Origin: Medicago truncatula
Lineage: Eukaryota; Streptophyta; Magnoliopsida; Fabales; Fabaceae
DNA: 64,000 nt
Reading direction: 5' to 3'
NCBI RefSeq assembly: GCF_003473485.1
Contig: NC_053048.1
Location: 28,516,755 to 28,580,754, forward strand
Position numbers and translations under genes: made by a program. Below are positions 21,866-33,256 of this stretch, piece by piece. Under the pieces are notes generated by a model. The model ran no database searches and was not told the origin of the DNA. It saw only the letters and a program-made list of their open reading frames with translations. The first letter of the stretch is position 1, and every line of letters starts with the position of its first letter.

Positions 21866-23126
21866 GTTTGTATTCACGGCTGCACGGTTAAAGGCGGTTG
21901 CCGCAATTCAGCGAAGGCCAGCTCCTCAACAACCATCTCTACTTAGATGAATGAACATTTTTCTCTTTCTTGCATTTTGTATTATTAAACCCTTGATAGG
22001 AAGTTATTTGATTTCAACTCAAATTTTCTGTACTGGTTTTTAATTGATCTTGGATTCATGCTAATATATGTGGAGAAAATACAACTTAAATATGGCCCTA
22101 ATGCATGCACATCAGTGCATATATTTGTTTGTTAGGCTTCCAAAATGAGTCTACAACATCGTTTTATGTCAGTAATATCAACATACATGTGTGGCAATGT
22201 GGCTAAAATTGGTTTTCTAATCTTAATCAATTTTGGTTAATTAGGTTGACTCTATGGCCAGCTTGATGTGGCTATACATGCCAATAACCTAACAAGGCAT
22301 TTTTTTTCCGAAAATTCCCATGCTTCAATGTATGTTTTATCATTATAGAAGTCTTGTACTTGTATCTCTCTAATTTTAGTTGTCTTCAAACTTATGTAAA
22401 GTTCTGTCAGTTTTTGCTTTTATTTTCTTTTGTTGTTTTTGATATATGATGTAAATGATAGTTATTAGATTATTCTTTCTTACTCCGAGTATAAAATTAT
22501 TACTAAATATGATTATGATATTTAAGTTTGTTGCCAAGTCGAGCTGAAGCTATGCTTTGGTGCAAAAACAAACACTGATGAAATGGAGGTTTGGAAATGA
22601 TTTTCCATTAAAAGAGAGATTCTTGATGGTAATGGGTTAGAAGGAGGGCTTCCAAATCAACAACATGTTAATGTTTATTTTCATCAGTCGAAAATGATGT
22701 GGTTTCGGCTTCTTTTAAAAAGGTTGTGTTCTTGACAGTATACCATCTTTTAGTTCCATTCACTTTCAAGCTCTTAGAAACACTATATGGTTGCAATTTG
22801 AAAGCACTACTCTATGGTGATTGCATTCTTGTTCTTCTGGGGTGTTAAAATTGTTTATGATGTTGGCTTGGCCATATTAAAACCTTGTGTTTGTTATGAC
22901 TCAGAAGTTTTCTAAACATGGGGAAGGAAACCTATAAAATAATTCACAAATAAAATGAATATTTTATTAACAAATTGAGCTTATTATGATGGAAATTAAC
23001 TTGGTCAGCTCACACGTAAAGTTTCTGTTAGCTTTGAAAATTCATGGCGAAATTTTATTTTGGAACTTCTTGAGTCACCATTTCTATAGGATCCAGGGTC
23101 TCACTTAAGACATTAATGCTTAAGTG
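21866..23126. other. 3' flank of F-box copy 2, no gene
   Basis: Up to about 22570 it aligns with flanks of the other copies (ATGTGTGGCAATGTGGCT, GATATATGATGTAAATGATA blocks). The Au SINE site region is shortened here, so presence or absence cannot be read. The rest, to 23126, shows no coding signal. Confidence 0.5.
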
Positions 23127-23131
23127 GATCC

Positions 23132-25204
23132 TCTAACACCCTGTTTTTCCCAACTTAAAAATTTCATAAACAATTATTAGAGTAATCAACACATAAACGG
23201 AATGCTACACTTCTTAAAATCATAAATGAGATAATTAACTAATTATCTTTCCAAAAACCAACAACATATCAATTCAAACTTTGCAGCGGATTAAATTCAT
23301 CAACATAAATAAGTCTTGGCACGCAGACCTCATCAAACATCTCATAAATATTCAGTTAAACAACTTAATCATAAATCAAATACGTAAGGAATGGAAAATA
23401 GCCACAAAAGATCTCATCTCGTTACGTATCAGAGCACCTAAAAGACTCAGTGAAGGATAACCACTCACGACAGCAAAGTAACAGCAACTACTCTCGATCA
23501 CCTGCAAGTTACTCATACGAAGAGCAACATTTCCAAGCAGAAGGGGTGAGATTTCACAAAACAATAATATTAAACGTATAATTCAACAATTATAATTAAC
23601 AACATGAAACCATCATCATAGATAATAACATATCATATATCACTTCATTAACGGTTCATATAAAGAATCACAACTTCAACATCTTAGCAAATTAACAACT
23701 TCGACTCGACAAATGCGACTCCAACTCGACTATGCAACTTAGACCTCTTATATGCATGTGGTACCAATCCAGGGAATCAAGCCCTCAACGTAATAAGTAT
23801 TAATATACTTCCAGGGCATCAAGCCCTCAACTTAGTTGAGTTAAAGCTCCAGGGCATCAAGCCCCCAACAACCTCTTATATATATCCAATAGTTTGGAAC
23901 ATCATCATCTTAATCAACTTAGACTGACCCATGCAGCTTAGTTAAATAACAAACAACAACATAGGCACTATGCAAAACCAGCATGATATAACAATATCAA
24001 ATGTAAGTCAACAACATCTCAAACATCAAACATAAACTCATGTAATGTATATGCAATTATATAACATTAACAACAACATTAGATTATATAATTCAGGCTT
24101 ACTGAAACAACAACATCAAGACAAACAACTTAGTTCCTTACCTGTAAGATCAACTCACATCAACTCGTGCGACAAGGATCGCATTTAACCTAACAAAGCA
24201 TTCTGTAACTGGGTAACTCGCGAGGCGAGGGCCTCTACTCGCCATGGCGAGTTCAGGTGTAACTCCCAAAAATCCATTCTTAAACTATTCTAGGTTCAAT
24301 CTCATTCTAGAATCTTTTCTAATCATTATTACACATGTTCAGGCACTCAAAAACCTCTAAGGTCCAACTTAAGGGGCAAAACTACGAAACCATGTCGACT
24401 CTCTGGTCACACTCGCTGGGCGAGTGAATCTGCTCGCTATGGTGAGCTGCAAGGCATGACTCGCGAGGCGAGAAGGGGTTGCTCGCGAGGCGAGCGATGA
24501 AGTTCATCACTCGCTATGGCGAGGATCATCACTCGGGAGGCGAGTGATGAATGTAGGCTCGGGCAGAAGTGCAGTTTTCACGAAAAATCACCTATTCACA
24601 TGGTTTTAAGCCTAACATTGATTCCTGTAATCATCTTATGACTTATCTAAGGTCTGTAAACAGTTTCTACATCAATCTAACAACTTTTCATCCATTAATC
24701 CTCAATTTCTCTCATTAACCCTAATTTTCCAACTTCTCTAATTCAATCCTACACTTGTTAATTATAACTATCAGAGTCATACCGATTAATAGAATTGCAG
24801 AGTTAGTCTCACCCTTACCTTAACAATGAAAATCGCAGCTCCCTATGTCACTTTCTCTTCTCTTGGTTTTTTCTCCCTTTTCTCCAAAAACTGATCGTAC
24901 GTACTGTTTTTCTGAACTAGGTCTTCCCCTATTTATATCTCCTCCATCTATTTTATCTTATTTCTCTTTCTCCCCCAAAACTCTCTAAAATCTCAAAACA
25001 AACCTTCTACTCAATATTTATTTTATTTTCAAATCTTATTTTATTAAACAATAAAATAAGTAACAACACCTCATAAAATCACATCAATCATAAAAATCAT
25101 ATAAATCACCTTAAATCACACATATCATATAAATATATTTTAAACTCTTCTTAATAAATTTTAGACTCAATTAAATAATTAAATAACTCAAAACAGACGT
25201 TACA
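23132..25204. mobile_element. Solo LTR (Ty3-type, TGTAAC...GTTACA class)
   Basis: A 2,073-bp non-coding block begins TCTAACACCCTG (expected TG mutated to TC) and ends CAGACGTTACA. Its flanks GATCC (23127-23131) and GACCC (25205-25209) form a 4-of-5 match to a 5-bp TSD. No internal domains are present. It contains repeated CTCGCGAGGCGAG-type palindromic words at about 24215-24555. The assignment to a chromovirus-like family comes from the end motif only. Confidence 0.6.
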
Positions 25205-25209
25205 GACCC

Positions 25210-25543
25210 CACATTACTTTTGCTTAAAATAATCATTGTCATTGTACTATTGCTTTTTAATTGCAATTTACCTTGGCTTTTTAATGTTATTGGTGGGACC
25301 CATATAGACCTTTTGTTATAGGGTTTCCATTGGAGTGGTTGAGTATCTATTATGTACTATTATTAAAAACTTAAAAAAAAAAAAAAAATGTGTCCATGTG
25401 AGACCCGTTTAAGACCTCAAAATAGAGGTTCTCCATTGTGAATGCTCTAAGTGGCATGAAGAAACGTCTATTTATTATAATGTCTAAGTAGATTTTACAG
25501 AGTCGGGAATATGATGATTGTCGTACCAATGGTACTCTTTTAA
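25210..25543. mobile_element. Possible Tourist/PIF-type MITE fragment
   Basis: The sequence flanking the solo LTR (GGGTCTCACTTAAGAC near 23098 and GTGAGACCCGTTTAAGAC near 25398) looks like two inverted halves. It ends near CTCCATTGTGAATGCTCTAA, a PIF/Tourist-like end. The solo LTR may have inserted into this MITE. Evidence is limited. Confidence 0.35.
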
Positions 25544-25551
25544 TTTGTATG

Positions 25552-26194
25552 TAGGTCTAGAAATGGGTCGAGTTGAGTCGAACCTATCTGAGCTAGACTC
25601 GATAAGAATTGGTTCGGCTCGAAACTCGACTCGAGTTCGATATGAACTTTTTTTATGGCTCAAATTCGGCTCGTTTAAAATTCACGAACAACTCGGTTCG
25701 ACTCGTTAGGTTTATTAGTTCGAATAACTTCTTTAAAAAGCCATTTTATAATATATATATATATATATATTTGACCTTTATAACTTTTTAAAAGGCAAAT
25801 ATTAAATATTAATATCGTAACTGTGCCTCAATATCGTAACTGCTTTTGCTAACCATACACAGGAACCGTTTTATAGCTAACTATCCTCTCTATTGTTTTG
25901 AAATAACCGATGTGGGACTAAGATGTTGGTTTATAAGCTTAAACTAAGGGAGTACTATGTTACAACATTTTAGCATTCATTCAAAATAATAACCCACTTC
26001 TAATGAACCAATCGAGCCAACTAATGAACCAATCGAGTCGAACTATATACAGATCAAGTTCAGCTCATTTATTTAACGAACTTAATTTTCAGCTCAAGTT
26101 CAGCTCATTTGGTTCGTGAACCACGTTCAACGAGTTAATTGTCGAATCGAGTTCTAAACTATTATCGAGTTGGTTCGGTTCATTGCCAGCCCTA
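25552..26194. mobile_element. Non-autonomous hAT element, perfect 8-bp TSD
   Basis: The left end is TAGGTCTAGAAATGGG (25552). The right end, inverted, is TAGGGCTGGCAATG (26194). Identical 8-bp flanks TTTGTATG (25544-25551 and 26195-26202) are diagnostic of the hAT superfamily. Subterminal TCGAGTT/GGTTCG motifs occur at both ends. There is no transposase. A TA microsatellite lies at about 25751-25771. Confidence 0.85.
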
Positions 26195-26202
26195 TTTGTA
26201 TG

Positions 26203-26950
26203 ATTATTAGTTGTAACAGGGATTATTTTTAAGCGTGAAAATCCTAATTTTTAACGATGAATATTTACAGTGAAAACTGAAATAACGCGATACTGATTTG
26301 ATATCGAAAGAGTGAAACTTGTATCTCTCTTTATATAATTCAGGAATTAATTTTAAAATTCAGCGATAGCTTTCTTTTTAAATAATTTAGAAATTACTAA
26401 TTTTTAAAAACGCTATTTTAAACTCGTAACCGTGCATGCGAAAGTTGGCGTCTGTGAGTTTAAAATACGGTTTCGGCTGTGCGAAAGCAAACAGAACCTT
26501 TAAATTAAATTTCTACTAAAAATAACTTTTTGCACGTAAATTGATTATTTTTCAAACGGGGTTTTGAAGTTGTGAGTTGTACGCGCGAAAGCGGTCGAAT
26601 AGATTACAATGTCAAAAATTCAGTGTCGTACACGTGAAAACTGGCGGCCTCTTTAATTTAATCATTTTTACGCGCGAAAGTATTTTCCTGTTACAATATT
26701 AAGATACAATTTAGCAAGCATCAAAAATCGACGCGAATTATATCCCGGTCTCTCAACGTTAAAATTAATTAAAAACAAAGTTATTTTCTCAATTTTGCAA
26801 CAAAACTAATTAGGATCGCATTAGATAAACAATGTGGCGATAGATAACGGTACATGACATTGCTCTGAGTGGGATTCAACATCTTTTATACTAAAACTGA
26901 TATTTCCGTGCACTTGCGGACCTATCACCAGCAAGAGTTAGTACAAAGGC
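26203..26950. other. Non-coding stretch with recurring GCGAAAG words
   Basis: No ORF of note. GCGAAAG or close variants recur (near 26438, 26480, 26585, 26673), each after a CG-rich word such as TACGCGC. This may be part of an unrecognised retroelement. I see no gene. Confidence 0.3.
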
Positions 26951-29900
26951 GACAAAGTTAGAAGCCAAGGCTAGCTGCCAAAAGTAACAAGGTAATTACA
27001 ATGAAATGCCCATACATATTAGTGGGTGTCGCCACCACTTATGGTAAGTGTAGGCAATGTTTATCGATTTAGCCTTCAGCCAAGTAAAAGAGTTAATGGT
27101 AGGGAAACCACCTAGCTGACCGAATTGGTAGTAGTGGTCACGAGCGTCAGCAGTGTCGACCGAAGAGATGTCGAGCCAACTATGAATAAGTGTCCATAGT
27201 TGGCTGAAATGACGGCAAGTAATGGAAAAAATGATCCGCCGACTCTTGAAAACCACAACCACCTACGCAAATATTTGCTTCATCTTGAATAATGCCCCTC
27301 GAAGTGAGATTATCTTTTGTTGAAAGACGGTTGCGGAAGAGGCGCCACATAAATAAATATATTTTGAGAGGGACGTGTTTGAGCCAAACAATAGTTGTAA
27401 TAACCTGCTCAGTATGCTCTGATGATGCTGTGAATGTAACATCCCGAAATTTCTATCCATTATATATATGTCATCCATAGTATTTTTCTTGATTTATAAT
27501 TTATTTGACAATTTATTTTATGCGTGAAAAATTTAAGACAAAACTTGACATTTTCTACTTGGTTAATTATTTAGTATTTGATTCCCTCCATGATTCAAAC
27601 CATTTCTCTTTTTACAAATCATTTTGGTGTGAAAAAGAAAAGATAATAACTTCTTAGATGTTTTTATTCTAATCCTTATTTGCTGCATTTATTTTGTGAT
27701 TTATTTTAAAGTTAATTTGGTATTATACTAATTATTAAATTAGTTAATTTAATTAGTTTTTGAGTTAGACACTGATATATAAGTACACGTTTAGTTAAAG
27801 GATAAGTACACGTTTTTTTTAAAGGATCTATATAGTATAGTTCTTTGGTTGCCTAACTGCTGAGTCAAATACCTTGCTTTTTGCATCCTAATTAATCGGT
27901 TCTAGTGGCTTTGAGTGGGAGAAATAATAGCAGTTATATATCCTTTTGCGTATAAAAAGTATAGGACGTGAGTGTAGGAGAGTTACCAGCCAGTTCTAAC
28001 TCAGCCTATACATATGAGCATACGAGTTCATGGTGAAAATATTTCTATTTCATTGTCCAAGCTAAAGCCATACCATGTATTTCCCTTTCTCTCACACGTT
28101 GGATTAATTAGTTGGGTGAGTTACACATTGAAATCAGTTTCTTCCACCAATATAATTAGCCAAACCTAGAAGGCAAACTCCATCCCCCTCCAAATGACCA
28201 TACGCAAATTGTTCCCTCTCACAATATTCTCTTATTACTTCCTATTCTTTGACTACACAAATCATTTTGTATACAAATATTTTCCAAGCTCATCAATCAA
28301 TTCCTAGAGTTTATTCCTCACAAAATTCGTGTATGTCCTAAGGTACTCCATGTCCTATTTTCTAGTTTAATTTTATTCTCCAATCTCTAATCATGAAATT
28401 ATTGTTTCGTGGAACTTACTTTTGTTTCCCCTGAACATGTTGTTGTGGAATTGTGACCGAGCATTCATTCACCGTTCGATCGGGTTAAATTTTAGAAAAC
28501 ATTTCCCAACATGTGGTTATTCGTTTTCAACGGAGTCTAGAGCGAGAGAAATCGTGCATGCTTTGAACCTGCAAATTTAGAGGACCTTGTAGTCGTTTGA
28601 TTGGGAGGAAAGCTTATGAGGTAAGGGCTTTTTTCCCATATGTTCATACTAAGTACTAGGATGATGTTATGAATTAGAGGTAGAGATTCTTGTCTGTTAA
28701 GAAGAAAAACAACTAAAATATAAATTTATATGGTAAAATTTAACCATTTCAAAAAGTTATTAGTTTAATTATATTTTATATGATGTGTGTATGATAATGT
28801 TATGTAGAATGACATTTGCTTTATTTTCCTATGCATATATGTTTTTTTGTGGTGTTGGAAAAGAAGTGTTACATTTTTTTTATGAATTAAAGAAAAGAGA
28901 AAGATGAAAATGTGAGTTTGTGAAATGATGGACTTTTGGTTGTGTGTTTGATGATGCGTTAATATTTGACTATGCATTTGCCTTAGTGGCGGGTTAATAA
29001 TATATCTCTTTGTGGTGCCTTAGTGGCGGGATAACATCATATTGCATTGTTGTGCCTAAGTGGCGGGATTTAGTCTTCATTTTCATGATCATGCATTAGC
29101 ATATGCATCTGTGTGGTGCCTGTGTGGCGTGTTATTTATGTGTGGTGCCTGTGTGGCGGGATATATCCGGATCATATAGTATTTAAGAGCATGTATTTTA
29201 CACATCATTGCATTGCATTAGGTCTGTTATACATCTATGTGTTGATAAGTGATTAAACATTTATATATACAAAAGAAATGTGTATGAACTTTACCTTAAA
29301 GACTTAAATGTATTTTTCTTATTTCTTTCTGATTGAGAAGTTTTGATACTATCTATTTTGTGGCATTGTTCTTGTACTTTGAGTTATGAACCAATTTGGA
29401 TAAGGAAATTGACCCTTACACTAATATTTTAGGTACCAAAGAAGAGATGGTCTATGCTTTGAAGTTTTTGCTTGAAGTGCGTACGGGGGACATATTGGGT
29501 TTTTAATCGAATTGTAAATTTTAAAGGATATTATTTTAGTAATTTTCATTAAATTATGTTAAGATTTTTGTATAGATTTTGCTAAGAATTTATTATTAAT
29601 GATAAAAAGGAAATAGTGGTCATTTTCGAAAATGAGAATGGATTAGGCGCAATGTCTTGGATCGAAATCCGGGATATGTTACTGTGAACATGTGATAAAC
29701 GTCGCTGACTTAGAAAGCTTTGATTGGGTCAAGTAACCATTTCCAACAGTCATTAACACCATCCTGCAAAACAATGTTATGAAACAAAAAGCAACAGTTA
29801 TTGAGAAGATCTTCCTCCCACGCAAATAACCTTTGTCTCCACTTCCACGCCTCTCCTCCCTCATCCCACCCTAAGTGTGCATCTCTGCCACCGTGCATGT

Positions 29901-30455
29901 TGGGTTTTCAATCAAAGCATACAAACGACTGAACCTATCACACAAGAGGATGTCACCTAACCACTTATCGGTCTAGAAATAAGTACTATTACCATCTCCG
30001 ACCTCCCTAAAAATATTATCATCAAATCAGCCCCCCACCCTTATGCCTATACCATCACGAATACCCGCCATAGTCTCCTACCAAGCAGAACCTAACCTAC
30101 CACCCTCCTTAATCCGCCACCCTTCTTCCTCATAACGAGCATTCAACATAACTATAACACAACCCTTCTTTATCAACCAACATCCTCCAACACCATTTAC
30201 CTAGTAACGACAAGTTGAACTCCCTTAGCCTCATGACACCTAACCCTTCATCCTCCTTACTTCGAAAAAGAGTCCCAATTCACCTAAAATATTTTCCTAA
30301 AATCCCCACATCTCCCCAAAATAAATCTTATAAAAATAGATTTGATAGAAGAGATTACATGTGGGGGCCTTGAAGAATGAAATAAAGTAAACCGGGAGAG
30401 AAGACATGACAGACTTCAGCAGGATCAGACGACCATCGAATGAAAGATTCTTGCT
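26951..30455 (-). pseudogene. L1-type LINE remnant, split by a solo LTR
   Basis: Minus-strand pieces of ORF2 lie on both sides of the LTR. The distal part (30455-29690) gives FDGRLILLKSVMSSLPVYFI. It is followed, with frame breaks, by a GDG-S-YF-TDKWLGD block and GWDEGGEAWKWRQRLFAWEE, up to LQDGVNDCWKWLLDP. The proximal part (27429-26960) gives the zinc-binding end of the RT (VPLKIYLFMWRLFRNRLSTK, then CVGGCGFQESADHFF). Stops and frame breaks are numerous. The 2,249-bp solo LTR at 27435-29683 interrupts it, so the LINE is older. Confidence 0.85.
27435..29683. mobile_element. Solo LTR, perfect 5-bp TSD GTGAA
   Basis: Begins TGTAACATCCCGAAATTTC and ends AAATCCGGGATATGTTACT. Identical GTGAA flanks lie at 27430-27434 and 29684-29688. 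It has no internal coding domains and sits inside a LINE remnant. A motif of the form GTGCC-TNWGTGGCGGG repeats about five times at 28980-29162. The terminal CT instead of CA is a likely point mutation. Chromovirus-type origin is inferred from the ends. Confidence 0.85.
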
Positions 30456-30826
30456 TAAAAAATTGAATATAAATCTTCTAACTTAATTAATTAGAGGGAT
30501 TTATCTCTGAATTGTACGAACCAACAAAAAATTGAATAAATAAGGCTAAGTTTGTCCAAAAAATTGTTGTATTTGATATGTTGCTCAATGAGTCACACAA
30601 TATTAATTTTAAGGGAAACGCCACTTCAAGAGCTTGCTATTGGACTTCTCGTTTGTCGCTTATGCGTTGCACTATTGCATAGGCTTTGCGCACCCCACCA
30701 TAAAATAAAAATTGCTATATTTTATAAAACCAACAACAAACGTACGAAACAACCTCTAAAAAAAAAAGACGTATGAAACAAATATTAGTTCATTATTAAA
30801 AAAAAAAAAAAAAAAAAAAAAAGGGG
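30456..30826. other. Intergenic, poly(A) tract before F-box copy 3
   Basis: No gene. An A-run of about 24 bases at 30799-30822 abuts the block homologous to the other F-box genes, and may mark a retroelement end or a duplication border. Confidence 0.4.
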
Positions 30827-30913
30827 GTGTTCAGTTGGTTTTCCGCTTTTCATGTGTTTATTAGGGTTCTACATTTCACCTCAAATTTCCCTAGCAACGA
30901 GGAAAACTCCAAC

Positions 30914-32137
30914 ATGAGCCTCAACCCTCCATCTCAGCCACGGCGTCATCCGAACGCCTCACCATCGCTGGTATTCCTCCCTGACGAACTTATTGTCGAA
31001 GTGCTTTCCTTCCTTCCTGTCCAATCTCTCATACGGCTGAAGTGTGTGAGTAAATCATGGAAGTACCTCATATCCGAACCCTCCTTCGTCAAATTGCACC
31101 TTAAGAGAACTAAACAAGATGCAGTCCGCAAATTTGTATCATACAATATGTGGTCAATTGTATCACGCAATATGTCTTCCACGAATTGCATGGTCGTGAC
31201 CTTCACAGTTTTCCGTTTGCTCGAGAACCCTCCCATCATTATCAATCTTTCAAAATATCCTTACTATCGACTCAAGGAAAAGGACTGCTTCCACATTGTT
31301 GGTTCCTGCAATGGATTGCTTTGCTTATTTGGCGGAACTGGCAATAGAGAGGACACTGGGGGGTATAGAGAGAATTGGCTTCGTTTTTGGAACCCAGCCA
31401 CAAGGACAATATCAGAAAAATTAGATGGTGATGATGGCCTAGGTTTCCCTTTTAACTTCACGTTTGGTTATGATAATTCAACAGAAACTTATAAGGTGGT
31501 GTATTTCACTCCAAAAACAACAAACGTAAGAGTTTTCAGTTTAGGCAACAATGTTTGGAGAGATATTCAAAATTCCCCCGTGGTCCATCATCATCATCAT
31601 CAATATCGCAAAATGAGTGTTGTGCATTTGAGTAGTAGTGTTAATTGGTTGGCAATTCACAATTATATCCGTGATGATTATTATTGCAAGGATATCGCTA
31701 TTGAACAATTTATGATTATTTCACTTGATTTGGGCACCGAGACACATGCTAAGTTTCGGCCTCCTCACAGTTTCGTTGAAGTTCCCTTTGTTATACCAAA
31801 TCTAAGTATGTTAAAGGATTGTCTTTGTTTTTCTCATGATTTCAAACAAACTCATTTTATTATATGGCAAATGAAGCAATTTGGAGTTCAAGAGTCTTGG
31901 ACTCGGTTATTCAAAATTAGTTATCAGAATCTCCAAATAGATCATCCCTTTAATTACTTGTGCTTGTTGCCATTATGCCTTTTGGAGAAGAAGGATACAC
32001 TGTTATTGATGAGAAATGATTTTGTTGAAAGACGACCAATTCTCTATAATTTGAGAGATAAGAGAGCAAAAAAGATCAATATACCTTGGTCGGCCAATGT
32101 TCATGATTATGTTGAAAGTTTGATTTCTTATGTTTGA
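30914..32137 (+). CDS. F-box / F-box-associated domain protein, copy 3
   Basis: Predicted SCF substrate receptor, 407 aa. An upstream in-frame ATG (30827) would add 29 residues, but the ATG at 30914 aligns with the start and the AACTCCAAC context of copies 1, 2 and 4, so I chose it. The N-terminus is longer than in its paralogues (PPSQPRRHPNASPS before the F-box). The F-box is FLPDELIVEVLSFLPVQSLI, then LKCVSKSWKYLISEPSFVKL. The FBA-type domain has SCNGLLCLFGG, FWNPATR, FGYDNSTETYKVV and ISLDLGTE. A short His-rich loop (VHHHHHQ) is special to this copy. The C-terminal third is closest to copy 2. The stop is followed by the conserved 3'-UTR donor. Confidence 0.9.
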   Translation: MSLNPPSQPRRHPNASPSLVFLPDELIVEVLSFLPVQSLIRLKCVSKSWKYLISEPSFVKLHLKRTKQDAVRKFVSYNMWSIVSRNMSSTNCMVVTFTVFRLLENPPIIINLSKYPYYRLKEKDCFHIVGSCNGLLCLFGGTGNREDTGGYRENWLRFWNPATRTISEKLDGDDGLGFPFNFTFGYDNSTETYKVVYFTPKTTNVRVFSLGNNVWRDIQNSPVVHHHHHQYRKMSVVHLSSSVNWLAIHNYIRDDYYCKDIAIEQFMIISLDLGTETHAKFRPPHSFVEVPFVIPNLSMLKDCLCFSHDFKQTHFIIWQMKQFGVQESWTRLFKISYQNLQIDHPFNYLCLLPLCLLEKKDTLLLMRNDFVERRPILYNLRDKRAKKINIPWSANVHDYVESLISYV

Positions 32138-32140
32138 AAG

Positions 32141-33256
32141 TAAGTTCCTTTACAACGATTTACTTGTTTGAATTTGTGCTAATATATGTATTTTATATAA
32201 TAAGTTGTGTGATCATTTTATTATGATGACTTTGATTGTATTATTGAATTATTATGTATTTCATCTTATATTTATCAAAAGTTAAAAGACAATTTTACTT
32301 TACTTGTATGATCATGTTCTCACGGTGGCTTTGATTATATTTTTTAGTGATTATGTATTTGGTTATTGTTAATGGTTTGGCAATCTTTGAATCTACTGAA
32401 TCTGGTTTGCAAATTCTTCTGTTGATGATTCTTCCAAAAACAAACTTATTATATCTTGAATATTCTTTATTGGTTTAATGAATTCTTCTCTTAAACTAAA
32501 CTGAAGCATGGTTTAGTACACAACATGAGCGCATAAAACATTATTGGCTTAATGATGTGTTTCGTCCTTGCAATTATGCGTCATTTAAAAATTAGTCCTC
32601 TAATCGCTAATGCTGGCAATTTACCCTTGCATTGTTTAATCATTTAAAATTTCGTCCTTTGATCAACTTAATCACTGCCAAGTCATCAAATTAGCGAAAT
32701 GGCATGAGAATGGACAAAAATACCCTCGTCATCCATTCGTGAAATGACATTTTTACCCCTGTCTTCATCTTCTTCTCATAATAAAGACGAGGGTATTTTG
32801 TCCATTCCCATACCATTTGGCTAATTTGATGACTTGGCAATGATTAAGTTGGTCAAATGACGAAATTTTAAATGATTAAACAATGCAAGGGTAAATTGCC
32901 AGGATTAGCGATTACAGAAACTAATTTTTAAATGACGCATAATTGCAAGGACGAAACAAATCATTAAGCCAACATTATTTAAATTGCAAATGCAACAAGG
33001 AGCCTTCACTACAAAAATACTATAATAATTAGAAAGGTGAAATAATTTAATGAACAAGTGATATATATATATCACTAGATGAGAAAAGCAAAACCAGAAT
33101 CATCTTATTCCTTTCAACTCTAATTAATTTCATTTACTTCAAAACTTTGTACAGTCTACAGATATTATGCCCAAATAAATGAATGATCCTATTTCGTTGT
33201 TAAAGCATGAATATCTGTCCTAAATTTAAGTAACCCCCATGTTTCCTCTGGTGCAG
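32141..33256 (+). other. 3'-UTR intron of F-box copy 3
   Basis: Donor GTAAGTTCC follows the stop codon and the acceptor CTCTGGTGCAG ends at 33256. The intron includes the 425-bp Mutator MITE, so it is longer than in copy 2. Confidence 0.55.
32546..32970. mobile_element. Fold-back Mutator MITE, perfect 9-bp TSD
   Basis: A 425-bp element made almost entirely of two inverted arms of about 190 bp (GGCTTAATGATGTGTTTCGT at one end, its inverse at the other). Identical AACATTATT flanks lie at 32537-32545 and 32971-32979. The homologous place after copy 1 (near 15765, GCATAAGACATTATTTAAAT) is uninterrupted, giving an empty-site control. Confidence 0.9.

Noticed and set aside
24215..24555. GCGAGGCGAG repeats considered as a coding or tRNA-like cluster
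   Set aside because: No cloverleaf or open frame. They lie within a block with LTR ends and near-perfect TSD.
30827..30913. 29-residue N-terminal extension of F-box copy 3
   Set aside because: Not present in paralogues. The ATG at 30914 matches their start context, and the extension begins right after a poly(A) tract.
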